Notes: generated by a model not told the origin, from the sequence alone. Counted from the stretch's first letter, positions 37,648 through 47,436 are shown. The stretch: 64,000 nt of DNA from Zestomonas carbonaria (GCF_904061905.1 NZ_CAJFCI010000043.1:26542-90541), one strand, 5' to 3'. Numbers and translations: made by a program.

Positions 37648-37736
37648 GTTTCCCTACCGATCCTTTTCTCCGAGCGGTGGCTGTTTAGTCGCCGGGGGAT
37701 CGTTTTGTCCCGTGACTACCGAGAGGCTGCGCTTCG

Positions 37737-40334
37737 ATGTTGGCCGGACCCCGTAATTCGACAGTAGTACAGCAGGCCGCTCAGTTTCAGCCCCTGTTGC
37801 TGGCTGTTGCCATCGCCGCCGGATTGGCGAGCTGTAGCGCACTGGCCCGGAGTATCGCGGACAATCCCCTGTACGCCGCGTTCAACCCGGCGTTCATCCA
37901 TGGCAACGACGTCGATCTCTCGCGCTTCGAGCATGGCAACCCGGTAGCGCCGGGCAGCTATCGGGTCGATGTGTACGTCAACCAGGTCTGGAACGGTCGC
38001 CAGGAAATCCAGGTGCGCGATGGCGAGACACCTGGCGTCCCGTCCAGCTACTGCTTCAATCGCAGCCAACTGGCCGGCCTCGGCCTGGATATCGAAAAGC
38101 TGCCGGATGCATCGGCAGAGCTGGAAGGGGATGACGGTTGCCTGGATATCGGCCGCCTGGTGCCGGAGGCCCGCGTCAACTTCGACCTGGGCGAACTGCG
38201 CATCGACCTGAGCATTCCCCAGGCCTACCTGAGCCGCATCGTGCGCGGTTATGCCGACCCGCGTGATTGGGATCGCGGCGTCACTGCGGCATTCGTCGAC
38301 TACAACGCCAATGCCTATCGCAACGACAACCGGGGCAGCAAGCAGACTCAATACTACGCTGGCCTCAATGCCGGCCTGAACCTCGGCGACTGGCGTTTGC
38401 GCCATAACGGCAGCTACAACCAGAGCAGTGGAGACCAGGGCTCCAGCTCGGGCGAGTACTCCTCCATCAGCAGCTATGCCCAGCGCGACATCAGCTCGCT
38501 GAAGTCGCAACTGACCGTGGGTGAGTACTACACGTCGTCGGAGCTGTTCGACAGCGTCCCTTACACCGGTGTGCAACTGGCCTCGGACGACCGCATGCTG
38601 CCCGACTCGCAGCGTGGCTTTGCCCCGGCGATCCGCGGTACGGCGGAGACCAACGCCAAGGTCACCGTACGCCAGGGTGACAACGTGCTGTACGAAACCA
38701 ATGTGGCGCCTGGGCCGTTCATCATCGATGACCTCTACAGCACTGGTTATGCCGGCGACCTTGAGGTTACCGTCAGCGAGGCCGACGGTCGCAGCAGGAC
38801 CTTCACCGTGCCCTTCGCATCGGTAGCCCAGATGCTGCGTCCGGGCGTCTCGCGCTACAGCGTGGTGGCCGGCCAGTATCGCAATGATGACCTCGATGAT
38901 GCCCCTCATTTCGTGCAGGGCACCTATCAGCGTGGTATCGGCGACCAGTGGACCGGCTACACCGGCAGCATCATCGCCGAGCAGTACATGGCCGTGCAGG
39001 GCGGCCTGGCGCTGAGCACCTCGCTGGGCGCGGTCGCCGTTGACGTCACCCATTCCCAGGCATCCGGCCTGCCCGGTGGCGACGGCCTGGGCGAAAGCGC
39101 CAGCGGACAGAGTTATCGGATCAGCTACAGCAAGCTGGTGGAGCCGACGGGAACCAACTTCGTGGTGGCGGCTCACCGCTTTTCCAGCGAGGGCTACCTC
39201 AACCTCGCCGACTATGCGCAACTGAGCAGCTCCAACGGCGGTGGCGTGCTGCGCCAGCGCAATCGCTTGCAGATCAACGTCAGCCAGCCGCTGGATGGCT
39301 TTGGCAATCTGTTCCTCAGCGGCTCCGCGCAGAACTACTGGAATGCTTCCAAGGGTAGCGACATGAGCTACCAGGCCGGTTATTCGAACAGCTTTCGCTG
39401 GGGCAGTTTCAACCTGTCCGCCAGCCGCACACGCGATGGCGCCGGCGAATCGGAAACCCGGTACATGCTCAGTCTGTCGATGCCGCTGGGGAGTTCGCCA
39501 CGTGCGCCGTACCTGAACAGCTCGACCAGTTGGTCGGACTCCGGGGACGCCAACGCCATGGTGAGCGTCTCCGGCACGCATGGTGATCGCAGCCAGCTCA
39601 GCTATGGCGTGTACGGAGCGCGCAGCCATAGCGATGGCGAGAATTCCGATAGCGGCGGCGCCAACCTGCAGTACCACACGGCCAAGACCAACATTTCCGC
39701 CAGCGTCAGCGGCGGAGAGGGTTACCACCAACTCGGCCTGGGCCTGACCGGCAGCGTGGTGGTGCATCCGGGAGGGGTGAGTTTCAGCCAGTCCCAGGGC
39801 GAAACCCGCGTGGTGGTGGAGGCCAAGGGGGCCGATGGCGCCAGGTTGCTCAACAGCAGCGTCGGCACTGTCGACGGCGGTGGCTACGGTGTGGTGGCCG
39901 GTCTGATGCCCTACCGGCAGAACGAGGTGGCGCTCGATCCCAAAGGGACTTCGACGGACGTCGAACTACAAACCACCTCGCAGAACGTGGCGCCACGCTA
40001 TGGCGCTGTGGTCATGCTCAAGTACCCGACCGTCATCGGCCAGCCGTTGTTGCTGACGCTACGTGACGAAGCCGGCAAACAACTGCCGGTTGGCGCCGAT
40101 GTTCTGGATGGCGCAGGCAACAGCCTGGCCATGGTTGGTCAGGGAAGCCGCGTGTTCCTGCGCAGCGAGGAGCGGCAGGGGCACTTGCAGGTACGTTGGG
40201 GGGAAGGGCCGGATCGTCAGTGCCAGGTGAACTACCAGCTACCGGGCGAAGCCGGAGAAGACACGGTGCCGTTCCTGCAGGCCGAGGCAGTTTGCACGAA
40301 GCGGCCAGGTCGTACGGAACTCGCTCGGCGTTGA
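37737..40334 (+). CDS. Outer-membrane fimbrial usher (FimD/CupX3 family)
   Basis: An 865-residue usher, somewhat longer than 850. A signal-like hydrophobic segment (about 22-38) precedes the N-terminal chaperone-binding domain (FNPAFIHGNDVDLSRFEHGN through about 140). The 24-stranded barrel with plug follows, including GVQLASDDRMLPDSQRGFAP, PGPFIIDDLYSTG and the Gly/Ser-rich strands. C-terminal domains end in a Cys pair (QCQVNY ... AVCTKR). It forms the secretion pore and assembly platform for the pilus. It starts 89 nt after the chaperone gene. Confidence 0.93.
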   Translation: MLAGPRNSTVVQQAAQFQPLLLAVAIAAGLASCSALARSIADNPLYAAFNPAFIHGNDVDLSRFEHGNPVAPGSYRVDVYVNQVWNGRQEIQVRDGETPGVPSSYCFNRSQLAGLGLDIEKLPDASAELEGDDGCLDIGRLVPEARVNFDLGELRIDLSIPQAYLSRIVRGYADPRDWDRGVTAAFVDYNANAYRNDNRGSKQTQYYAGLNAGLNLGDWRLRHNGSYNQSSGDQGSSSGEYSSISSYAQRDISSLKSQLTVGEYYTSSELFDSVPYTGVQLASDDRMLPDSQRGFAPAIRGTAETNAKVTVRQGDNVLYETNVAPGPFIIDDLYSTGYAGDLEVTVSEADGRSRTFTVPFASVAQMLRPGVSRYSVVAGQYRNDDLDDAPHFVQGTYQRGIGDQWTGYTGSIIAEQYMAVQGGLALSTSLGAVAVDVTHSQASGLPGGDGLGESASGQSYRISYSKLVEPTGTNFVVAAHRFSSEGYLNLADYAQLSSSNGGGVLRQRNRLQINVSQPLDGFGNLFLSGSAQNYWNASKGSDMSYQAGYSNSFRWGSFNLSASRTRDGAGESETRYMLSLSMPLGSSPRAPYLNSSTSWSDSGDANAMVSVSGTHGDRSQLSYGVYGARSHSDGENSDSGGANLQYHTAKTNISASVSGGEGYHQLGLGLTGSVVVHPGGVSFSQSQGETRVVVEAKGADGARLLNSSVGTVDGGGYGVVAGLMPYRQNEVALDPKGTSTDVELQTTSQNVAPRYGAVVMLKYPTVIGQPLLLTLRDEAGKQLPVGADVLDGAGNSLAMVGQGSRVFLRSEERQGHLQVRWGEGPDRQCQVNYQLPGEAGEDTVPFLQAEAVCTKRPGRTELARR

Positions 40335-40390
40335 GTCGAGGTGTGCCAGGGAGGTAGTGCGCGGAGGAGCGGAAGGTCACTGAGGTATTC

Positions 40391-41425
40391 ATGAAAAAGT
40401 TCTTGTGGTTGCTGGTGCTCCTGGCAGGCCTGCCATCGGTGGGCTGGTCTTGTACCTGGGGGCCAGGTGGGGCTGGTCATGCCGGCATGGGCTCCCAGGT
40501 CATCGCATTGCCCTCGTCGCTGACCGTACCTCCCGATAGCAATCCGGTCGGTACGGTGCTCTGGAAGACCAATGGCTGGAGCTGGGTGCCCACAGGTCGC
40601 CTGGATCACTGCAGTGCGGGAACCGTCATTGGGCAGATGTCCGGAGACATTGGCCCCCGGATTGGCAACAGCGCGATCCATGAAACCAACGTTCCCGGCA
40701 TTGGTATCGCCGTGTTCTGGTGCAACCTCGGCGCCAGCAACTGCTCATCCGACCCCCTGGCGACCGGCAGTCTGGGCCAGGGTCAGCTCTGGGCGGAGGT
40801 CGGCAGCCTGAACTGGTCGTACAAAGCGGGCCACTACGACCCCTTCACCCAGTTCATGGTCTACCTGGTCAAGACCGGCGACATCAGCCCCGGCATCCTG
40901 CAGGTGGGGGGCAAGACCTCCGTGTTCTATGGCGGAGGCCAGTATCGGGTATCCGATCTGACCTTTTCGGGCGTCACGACGGTCACCGCGCCGGCCTGCC
41001 TGGTCGACTCCGGCAGCCAGAACATCACGGTAGCGTTGCCCACGGTGGCGAAGACCGATTTCACTGCCGGTTCGCCCGTCCTGACCGGTGCGAACACAGG
41101 CAGGGCCTTCAGCATCGACATGACTTGCAATGCCGGTGCCAAGGTGAACTACCGGATCGATGGAAATACGGTAGTGCCGAATGTTCTGGGCAATGCGACC
41201 GGTGAAGGGATGGCCGCCGGTGTTAGTGTGCAACTGTTCCGAGGTGGTCTCGACAGCAACATGGTGCAGCCGTTGGCTACCAAGCTGCTGGCGGCCACTA
41301 CGGTTTCCGAAGGTGAGCGTGTCCGCATTCCGCTGACGGCTCGTTATTACCGGACCGGCGCGGTGAGCGACATCAGCAGCGGGCTGGTTTCCACCACTGC
41401 GACCTTCACGCTGTTCTATGAGTGA
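40391..41425 (+). CDS. Fimbrial tip adhesin, copy A
   Basis: A 344-residue two-domain protein. After a signal peptide (cleavage near GWS/C, residues 18-20) comes an N-terminal receptor-binding domain with four or more cysteines and the motif TNVPGIGIAVFWCN. From about residue 195 it continues as a pilin domain (PACLVDSGSQNITVALPTVAK) ending TATFTLFYE. FimH-like adhesins have this layout and sit at the fimbria tip. Position after the usher agrees. The receptor cannot be predicted. A diverged duplicate follows 101 nt downstream. Confidence 0.85.
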   Translation: MKKFLWLLVLLAGLPSVGWSCTWGPGGAGHAGMGSQVIALPSSLTVPPDSNPVGTVLWKTNGWSWVPTGRLDHCSAGTVIGQMSGDIGPRIGNSAIHETNVPGIGIAVFWCNLGASNCSSDPLATGSLGQGQLWAEVGSLNWSYKAGHYDPFTQFMVYLVKTGDISPGILQVGGKTSVFYGGGQYRVSDLTFSGVTTVTAPACLVDSGSQNITVALPTVAKTDFTAGSPVLTGANTGRAFSIDMTCNAGAKVNYRIDGNTVVPNVLGNATGEGMAAGVSVQLFRGGLDSNMVQPLATKLLAATTVSEGERVRIPLTARYYRTGAVSDISSGLVSTTATFTLFYE

Positions 41426-41526
41426 GTCTTTGGGGTGGCGGCAGCTCAATCGCTGGAGAGCGTGGCTGGGGCTTCCCCTCATTTATGAAGGCTGTGGCGA
41501 GTGCCCATGCTGTTGGAGAGAGTTCT

Positions 41527-42537
41527 ATGAAAAAGTGGGTTCTGTCGTTGCTGTTGTTTACGGTGACAAGCCCTGTGGCGTGGGCGGCGGGCTGCAGTTT
41601 CGAGTCGGGGTATTCCAAGTCGGTGGCGACCATTCCCTTTCCGTCGGTGATGCTGGGAGTTCCACGGGATGCCCCCGTTGGCACGGAGTTGTGGAGCAGC
41701 GGTTGGCAGAGTTTTTCGGGGCCGAGCATCAGTTGTTCGTCTACTGGAAAGGTGGCCGGTACCCTGGCCAGCGGTATCGGGGCTGCAGTGCCAGGGTTCA
41801 CCAGCAATGGGTTCAGTTCGGTTTTCGCCACCAATGTCCCGGGGATTGGCATCTCGGTGTTCTGGTGCAACCAGGACAATTGCAATCCGGACTATAACCA
41901 GGTCACTCCGATATCCAGTCTGGCCTGGGATGTTCAGGCCACCAGATATCCTCTCAAGGTCAAGTGGTGGGTCCGTTTGATCAAGACCGGGGATATAGAT
42001 ACCTCCGGAGGTCCCCTGGCGGTCAGCGGGGTGTCGTCGATCAGCTACGCGAACCTGACGGTGGCCGACCTGATGTTGACTGGCAATTTCATCGTCAACT
42101 CCCTGGCCTGTGAGGTCAATCCTGACAGTCGGAATATCACCGTACAGCTCCCGACGGTGGCGAAAACCGATTTCAGTGCCAGCAAGCCCGCCTTGCCGGG
42201 TGCGGACAAGGCGCGGTCGTTCAATATCAACATGCTTTGCGATTCAGGGGTCAAGGTGAGCTACCAGATCGACGGTCCCCAGGCACTCCCCGATGTGCTG
42301 GCCAATGCAGTCGGCGCAGAAATGGCGACCGGCGTCGGTGTGCAACTGTTCCAGGGCGACGCCCATAGCACCACCGTCGTGCCGCTGGCGACCAAGCGGT
42401 TTTTCACCAGTACGTCGCTAGGCCAGCCAAATGTCCGCATCCCGCTGACGGCCCGTTATTACCGGACTGGCGCAGTGAGCGACATCAGCAGCGGATTGGT
42501 TTCCACCACTGCGACCTTCACCCTGTTCTATGAGTGA
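41527..42537 (+). CDS. Fimbrial tip adhesin, copy B
   Basis: A 336-residue protein with the same plan as copy A: signal peptide (MKKWVLSLLLF..VAWAAG), lectin-like N-terminal domain, then a pilin domain. The last 33 residues are identical to copy A, and the DNA there is nearly identical too. The N-terminal domains share only landmarks such as TNVPGIGISVFWCN and the cysteines. A longer frame from 41422 overlaps the copy A stop but would hide the signal peptide, so the ATG at 41527 (after AGAGAG) is preferred. It ends 7 nt before the convergent DUF1780 gene. No second chaperone gene follows. Confidence 0.83.
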   Translation: MKKWVLSLLLFTVTSPVAWAAGCSFESGYSKSVATIPFPSVMLGVPRDAPVGTELWSSGWQSFSGPSISCSSTGKVAGTLASGIGAAVPGFTSNGFSSVFATNVPGIGISVFWCNQDNCNPDYNQVTPISSLAWDVQATRYPLKVKWWVRLIKTGDIDTSGGPLAVSGVSSISYANLTVADLMLTGNFIVNSLACEVNPDSRNITVQLPTVAKTDFSASKPALPGADKARSFNINMLCDSGVKVSYQIDGPQALPDVLANAVGAEMATGVGVQLFQGDAHSTTVVPLATKRFFTSTSLGQPNVRIPLTARYYRTGAVSDISSGLVSTTATFTLFYE

Positions 42538-42544
42538 GCCTTGC

Positions 42545-43171
42545 CTACAGGCCGACTCCCAGGTCGAACAGAACGCTGCGCCCCAGGTTGTTGCGCAGGA
42601 AGTCCGGCGAATCGCTGTGGGCGAACAGCACCCTGGCGAAGGTGGGGCCGACCAGGGAGAGTGAGCGCCAACCCTGGCGCAGGTACTCGCTTGGTGGGGG
42701 GAAGTTGCTGTTGAAGTCGGGGATGGCGCGTTTCAGGTTGACGTAGGCGAGCATGTCGAGCTCGCCCAGGTCGATGCCGCGCTCCCGGTAATTGTGTGCC
42801 TTCTTACGCAGCGTGGGGGCCAGCAGGCCCTGCAGCTCGGCGGTGGATATCCGCTTTGGGCGGGGTTCGCGGCGAATCAGTTGGCTCAGCGAGAAGGCAT
42901 TGCGGCGGCGCTGCAGTTCGGCGCGCCATTCCTCGTTGAGACGACGGCCGGCGTCGAGCACCAGGAACACCTCGAAACTGGCCTCGCGAAACAGCACATC
43001 CGGTGGCTCCTGTCCGGGACCGAACTCCTCTACGTTGTAACTGACGTTCAAGGCGTCCAGCAGGCGTTGGCAGACCCAGCGTTCGCGCTCCCATTTGCGG
43101 GCATTCGACAGCATCAGATTGGCTTGTTCGGCCTGGTAGGTGAGCAGGCGCAGATAGTCGGACTCTTTCAT
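42545..43171 (-). CDS. DUF1780 family protein, possible nuclease fold
   Basis: A 208-residue soluble protein of the DUF1780 family, restricted largely to pseudomonads. Recognisable parts are [19 protein letters not shown] (8-26), [25 protein letters not shown] (an acidic strand pair reminiscent of PD-(D/E)XK nucleases), and the Arg/Lys-rich middle. Function is unproven; the nuclease idea rests on motif resemblance only. The ATG at 43171 was chosen because a longer frame to 43507 overlaps the divergent acetyltransferase gene. Confidence 0.72.
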   Translation of the reverse strand: MKESDYLRLLTYQAEQANLMLSNARKWERERWVCQRLLDALNVSYNVEEFGPGQEPPDVLFREASFEVFLVLDAGRRLNEEWRAELQRRRNAFSLSQLIRREPRPKRISTAELQGLLAPTLRKKAHNYRERGIDLGELDMLAYVNLKRAIPDFNSNFPPPSEYLRQGWRSLSLVGPTFARVLFAHSDSPDFLRNNLGRSVLFDLGVGL

Positions 43172-43288
43172 GCGATTCAGCTTAGAGCCTGTCGTGAAGC
43201 CTTTCATCCATGTGTGGCCGAATGGCGTGCTGGTGTCGACGTGCCCAGAGGTCGGTGTAGACTTGCCGCCATTCCGGGGAGCCTGTCC

Positions 43289-43714
43289 ATGACCTCGATT
43301 CGCCCCATCCAGCCTGAAGACCACCCCGCCTTGATGGCGCTCTGGCAGCGTACGCCAGGTATCCAGTTGCGGGCTGAAGACGACTTCGCTCCGTTCTGTG
43401 CCTATCTTCGGCGCAATCCCGGCTTGAGCCTGCTTTGCGAGCACGAAGGACGTCTGCTGGGTTGCGTGCTGGTCGGGCATGACGGCCGGCGCGGTTACTT
43501 GCAGCATCTGGTGGTGGATGAGTCCTGTCGTGGGCAGGGCCTGGCGCGGGCACTACTGCGCCAGGCGCTGGCGCAACTGGCCGAGCTGGGTATCCACAAG
43601 TCACACGTGTTCGTGCTCACCGATGCCCCGGGCGCGCTGGAGTTCTGGAGGGCTCAGGCGGGTTGGTCCGCTCGCTCGGATATCCAGGTCTATTCGAGTC
43701 GGAGAGAAGGGTGA
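43289..43714 (+). CDS. GNAT family N-acetyltransferase
   Basis: A 141-residue acetyl-CoA-dependent transferase. The N-terminal strand-helix ([19 protein letters not shown]) leads to the acetyl-CoA pyrophosphate-binding motif [21 protein letters not shown] with Q/RxxGxG/A as RGQGLA. The substrate is unknown. Its stop overlaps the GTG start of the next gene (GTGA), so the two are coupled. It diverges from DUF1780 across 117 bp. Confidence 0.88.
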   Translation: MTSIRPIQPEDHPALMALWQRTPGIQLRAEDDFAPFCAYLRRNPGLSLLCEHEGRLLGCVLVGHDGRRGYLQHLVVDESCRGQGLARALLRQALAQLAELGIHKSHVFVLTDAPGALEFWRAQAGWSARSDIQVYSSRREG

Positions 43715-44400
43715 TCGCGGCTGAACTGCTGTCAACGGAAAGCCTGGTAATTGGCTGGTGTCTGTACCTGCCGGCACTGCTCTGGGCGATCTGGCGTGCA
43801 CCCTGGCTCGAGCTGTTCAGCGATAGCCGTCGCCAGCACCTGCTGTTCGGAACCATGTTCGCGCTGTTCCTGCTGTGGCTGGTGCGCCGCGACTTCGCCT
43901 CGGGCCTTTCCTACCACTTCATCGGCATGACCGCGGTGACTCTGCTGCTCGATTGGCCTCTGGCATTGCTCGGTGGAGCTGTTGCTCAACTGGGGCTGCT
44001 GGCCCTGGGCCGTCAGGACCTCGCTGCATTGGGGCTGAACGGTGTTCTTCTGGTCCTGGTGCCGGTACTGATCGCCGAAGGCTGCGCGCAAGTGGTCGAA
44101 CGGCGCCAGCCACGCAATCTGTTCGTCTATATCTTCTGCTGCGGTTTCTTCCCGGCGGCCCTGACAGCCCTGGTCTGCCTGTTGCTCGGGCTGGGAGTGC
44201 TGTGGACCGATGGATATTTCCCGATGCCGCCCTGGCTGGATGAGTTCGCTGGCTATCTGTGGCTGGTGATGTTCCCCGAGGCCTTTATCAACGGCATGGT
44301 GATCAGTGCGCTGGTGGTGTTCCAGCCGGAGTGGCTGGAAACCTTCAACCGCACACGCTATTTGCAGGCGCCGTGGAAGAACGACGAGCCCAAGAGTTGA
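43711..44400 (+). CDS. CbiM-like energy-coupling-factor permease / membrane protein
   Basis: A 229-residue inner-membrane protein with six or seven hydrophobic segments. [17 protein letters not shown] and [22 protein letters not shown] resemble the CbiM/PDGLE permease family that imports cobalt or nickel in ECF transporters. No ATPase gene lies nearby, so a complete transporter is not encoded here. I chose the GTG at 43711 because GGAGAGAAGG precedes it and it overlaps the upstream stop. A start at 43663 would read through the acetyltransferase gene. Confidence 0.75.
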   Translation: MIAAELLSTESLVIGWCLYLPALLWAIWRAPWLELFSDSRRQHLLFGTMFALFLLWLVRRDFASGLSYHFIGMTAVTLLLDWPLALLGGAVAQLGLLALGRQDLAALGLNGVLLVLVPVLIAEGCAQVVERRQPRNLFVYIFCCGFFPAALTALVCLLLGLGVLWTDGYFPMPPWLDEFAGYLWLVMFPEAFINGMVISALVVFQPEWLETFNRTRYLQAPWKNDEPKS

Positions 44401-44410
44401 TCGAGGAGCG

Positions 44411-44611
44411 TCAGTGCGCACGCGGCGGCAGATTCTCCGAGAACAGCTCATCCTCTTGCGGATTGCCGGGAATCGCATGTTCTTCCGCGGCCCAGGCGCC
44501 TAGGTCGATCAGCTTGCAGCGCTCCGAGCAGAACGGCCGATTCGGGCTTTGCGGGCCCCACTCGACCGGGGCGCCGCAGGTCGGGCATTCGACGATGGTG
44601 GGTTGGCTCAT
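44411..44611 (-). CDS. yacG: YacG, zinc-binding DNA gyrase inhibitor
   Basis: A 66-residue protein. The four-cysteine zinc site is CPTCGAPV (C9, C12) and [12 protein letters not shown]. In E. coli YacG binds the GyrB C-terminal domain and blocks DNA binding by gyrase. Overlaps coaE by 4 nt (ATGA), as in many gammaproteobacteria, in the pilD-coaE-yacG neighbourhood. Confidence 0.95.
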   Translation of the reverse strand: MSQPTIVECPTCGAPVEWGPQSPNRPFCSERCKLIDLGAWAAEEHAIPGNPQEDELFSENLPPRAH

Positions 44612-45219
44612 GATTCCCGGCCTCCACGCAGGGTCAGATAGAAATTGTGCAGGCGCTCGACTTCGCTTTTCAACCAGCCGAGGTCGCGGTCATTGACCAG
44701 TATGTCATGAGCGTGGCGCAGACGCTCCTCGCGGTTGGCCTGGGCCTTGAGAATTGCCTCGACCTGCTCGGGGGAAGTACTGTCGCGCAGGACGGTGCGC
44801 TGCACCTGTAGTGCCTCGGGCGCGTCCACCACCAGCACGCGTTGCGCCATGTGGTATTGCCCCGATTCGACCAACAACGGCGAGACCAGGATGGCATAGG
44901 GGGATTCGGCCTGGGCCAGGTAGTCGTTGATCTCCTGGCCGATCAACGGGTGCAGCAGGGCTTCCAGCCAGCGCCGCTCGCTTTCGTCCTGGAATATCTT
45001 TGCTCGCAAGGCGGCTCGGTTCAGGTTGCCGTCGGCCAGCAGCATCTCGTCGCCAAAGCGCTCGACGATCTTCGTCAGCGCCGGTCGCCCAGGCTCGACC
45101 ACCCAGCGCGCGGCGTGGTCGGCATCCACGGTGTGCACGCCAAGATCGATGAAATGCTGGGCAACGGCGCTCTTGCCGCTGCCGATACCGCCCGTGAGGC
45201 CGAGAATCCAGGGTTTCAT
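44608..45219 (-). CDS. coaE: CoaE, dephospho-CoA kinase
   Basis: A 203-residue cytoplasmic enzyme that phosphorylates the 3'-OH of dephospho-CoA, the last step of CoA synthesis. The P-loop is [14 protein letters not shown] (7-20). The substrate/lid regions include [13 protein letters not shown] and [14 protein letters not shown]. The ATG at 45219 gives the normal [11 protein letters not shown] start; a frame from 45321 passes through an intergenic repeat. It lies downstream of pilD on the same strand. Confidence 0.96.
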   Translation of the reverse strand: MKPWILGLTGGIGSGKSAVAQHFIDLGVHTVDADHAARWVVEPGRPALTKIVERFGDEMLLADGNLNRAALRAKIFQDESERRWLEALLHPLIGQEINDYLAQAESPYAILVSPLLVESGQYHMAQRVLVVDAPEALQVQRTVLRDSTSPEQVEAILKAQANREERLRHAHDILVNDRDLGWLKSEVERLHNFYLTLRGGRES

Positions 45220-45300
45220 AAACGAATCGTGGCTCCCGCCAGCCTTTTCGTGGAGGCGCGATTGTAGTGCAGGGGGAGGTGGCTGGCGAATGCTGTCCAA

Positions 45301-45326
45301 GTAGGGTGGGCTGAAGCCCACCCTAC
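45301..45326. repeat. Perfect short palindrome between pilD and coaE
   Basis: A 12-bp stem with a 2-nt loop (GTAGGGTGGGCT-GA-AGCCCACCCTAC) lies 13 nt after the pilD stop. It is a different family from the GGAGCGAGC REPs and partly resembles the GTAGGGTGCGC elements at 56615-56748. It could stabilise the pilD mRNA end. Confidence 0.7.
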
Positions 45327-45339
45327 TACTGTCGCTTGC

Positions 45340-46212
45340 TCAGTTGAACCCTGCGAACTGCAGGTAGGAGCTGGTGATCTTGTCACCCCAAAGCAGCGCT
45401 ATCCAGCCGGCAATCGCCAGATAAGGGCCGAAAGGTATCGGCGTACTGGTTTCGGCGTTGCGCAGGCGCAGCAGGATTACTCCCAGGATAGCGCCGACCA
45501 GGGAGGACAACAGGATGGTCAGAGGCAGTATCTGCCAACCACCCCAGGCGCCGAGCATGGCCAGCAGCTTGAAGTCGCCGTAACCCATGCCCTCCTTGCC
45601 GGTGATCAGCTTGAACAGCCAGTACACCGACCACAGGCTCAGATAGCCGGCCACCGCTCCCCACAAGGCGTCGCCCAGGCTGGTGAACAGGCCGAAGTAG
45701 TTGAGGATCAGGCCCAGCCAGAGCAGCGGTAGCACCAACACGTCAGGCAGCAACTGATGGTCGGCGTCGATCAGGCTCATGGCCAGCAGACCCCAGGTCA
45801 GCAGCAGCATGGCGCCGGTCTGCCAAGTAAGGCCGAAATGCCAGGCGATATAGGCCGACAGCAGGCCGCAGGTCAGCTCCACCAGCGGATAGCGCAGGCT
45901 GATCGGGCTTTTACAGGCGGAGCACTTGCCGCGCAACACCAGGTAGCTCAGCAGCGGGATGTTTTCCCAGGGCTTGATCTCATGGCCACAATGCGGACAG
46001 CACGAGTTTGGCAACATCAGGTTGAAGGTCGCTCCCGCCGGCTCGGCCGGCAACTCCAGCGCTTCCCGGGCCTGGACCTTCCAGTCGCGGAACATCATCT
46101 TCGGCAGGCGGTAGACCACCACGTTGAGGAAGCTACCGACCAGCAAGCCGAGCAGCAGTGCGCACAAAACAAAGGCCAGCATATGGCTGGCCAGGAAGTC
46201 GATAAGAGACAT
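45340..46212 (-). CDS. pilD: PilD, prepilin peptidase / N-methyltransferase
   Basis: A 290-residue inner-membrane aspartyl protease that cleaves type IV prepilins and type II pseudopilins after the leader glycine and methylates the new N-terminus. The N-terminal zinc module has CPHC (about 72-75) and CSAC (about 97-100). Catalytic aspartates lie in SLIDADHQLLPD and GYGDFKLLA. Eight or so membrane helices are evident. It would process both pilins in this window. Starts 3 nt after pilC. Confidence 0.97.
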   Translation of the reverse strand: MSLIDFLASHMLAFVLCALLLGLLVGSFLNVVVYRLPKMMFRDWKVQAREALELPAEPAGATFNLMLPNSCCPHCGHEIKPWENIPLLSYLVLRGKCSACKSPISLRYPLVELTCGLLSAYIAWHFGLTWQTGAMLLLTWGLLAMSLIDADHQLLPDVLVLPLLWLGLILNYFGLFTSLGDALWGAVAGYLSLWSVYWLFKLITGKEGMGYGDFKLLAMLGAWGGWQILPLTILLSSLVGAILGVILLRLRNAETSTPIPFGPYLAIAGWIALLWGDKITSSYLQFAGFN

Positions 46213-46215
46213 GCG

Positions 46216-47436
46216 TTAGCCTACAACGCTGCCCAGTTGGAAGATTGGTAGGTACATGGCGATGATCAGGCCGCCGACCAGCACGCCGAGTACGGCCATG
46301 ATCATCGGCTCCATCAGGGCGGTGAGGCCATCGACCTTGTTATCGACTTCTTCCTCGTAGAAGGTCGCCACCTTGCCGAGCATCTCGTCTAGGGCGCCGG
46401 ACTCCTCGCCGATAGCGGTCATCTGCACGGCCATGGTCGGGAAGACGCCGGTGGTACGCATGGAGAAGTTGAGCTGCATGCCGGTGGAGACGTCGGACTT
46501 CACCTTGTTGGTGGCATTTCGGAATACCACATTGCCGGTGGCTCCGGAAACGGAGTCGAGAGCATCGACCAGAGGAACACCGGCAGCGAAGGTGGTCGAC
46601 AGTGTCCGGGCGAAGCGAGCGATAGCCGACTTGTAGAGAATATCGCCGACGATTGGCAGTTTGAGGACGGTTCGATCAACCCAGTTGCGGAATTTCTCCG
46701 AGCGCTTGTGGGCTTCCTTGAAGGCAAAAGCTGCGCTGAACATGACCAGCAGTACGATAAACCACCATTCCTGAAGCATCTCGGACAAACCGATCACCAT
46801 CAGAGTAAAGGCCGGTAGTTCCGCGCCGAAGTTGGCGAATACCGACTGGAACTGCGGGACCACCTTGATCAGCAGAATTGCCGAGACGATGACCGCCACC
46901 ACGATTACGGCGATGGGATAGTTCATCGCCTTCTTGATCTTGGCCTTCAGTTGCTCGGTCTTTTCCTTGTAGGTGGCGATTCGATCCAGCAAGGTTTCCA
47001 GGGCACCCGATTGCTCGCCTGACTCCACTAGGTTGCAATACAGATCGTCAAAGTATTCCGGCTTTTTGCGTAGAGAAGCGGCGAAGCTGTTACCGGCGGC
47101 CACTTCCTGCTTCACCTCGTCCACCAGCTTGCGCATGTTCGGATTGTCGAAACCCTCGCCGATAATGTCGAAGCTCTGCAGCAGTGGAACGCCGGCTTTC
47201 ATCATGGTCGCCATCTGTCGGGTGAACAGGGCGATGTCCATGGGCTTGATTTTCTTGCCCTTGCTGAGCAGCGAGGTGGATTTCTTGCGCACCTTGGTCG
47301 GGTTGATGCCCTGCTTACGCAGGTGGGCTTTGACCAGCGCAGGGTTCTGCCCGCTCAGTTCGCCCTTGATCCGGGTGCCTTTCTTGTCCGTGCCTTCCCA
47401 GGCGAACACACTGGTTTTCAATGCCTTTTCAGCCAT
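46216..47436 (-). CDS. pilC: PilC, type IV pilus inner-membrane platform protein
   Basis: A 406-residue polytopic protein at the base of the pilus machine, contacting the PilB and PilT motors. Two duplicated GspF/PilC domains are visible (IALFTRQMATMMKAGVPLLQ near residue 68, and FARTLSTTFAAGVPLVDAL near 274). Three membrane segments lie at about 170-195, 215-240 and the C-terminus. Starts 155 nt after pilB; pilB-pilC-pilD form the conserved cluster. Confidence 0.97.
   Translation of the reverse strand: MAEKALKTSVFAWEGTDKKGTRIKGELSGQNPALVKAHLRKQGINPTKVRKKSTSLLSKGKKIKPMDIALFTRQMATMMKAGVPLLQSFDIIGEGFDNPNMRKLVDEVKQEVAAGNSFAASLRKKPEYFDDLYCNLVESGEQSGALETLLDRIATYKEKTEQLKAKIKKAMNYPIAVIVVAVIVSAILLIKVVPQFQSVFANFGAELPAFTLMVIGLSEMLQEWWFIVLLVMFSAAFAFKEAHKRSEKFRNWVDRTVLKLPIVGDILYKSAIARFARTLSTTFAAGVPLVDALDSVSGATGNVVFRNATNKVKSDVSTGMQLNFSMRTTGVFPTMAVQMTAIGEESGALDEMLGKVATFYEEEVDNKVDGLTALMEPMIMAVLGVLVGGLIIAMYLPIFQLGSVVG

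Noticed and set aside
40391..42537. The two adhesins as one gene broken by a frameshift
   Set aside because: Each has its own signal peptide, complete two-domain layout and the same C-terminal end, so they are tandem duplicates.
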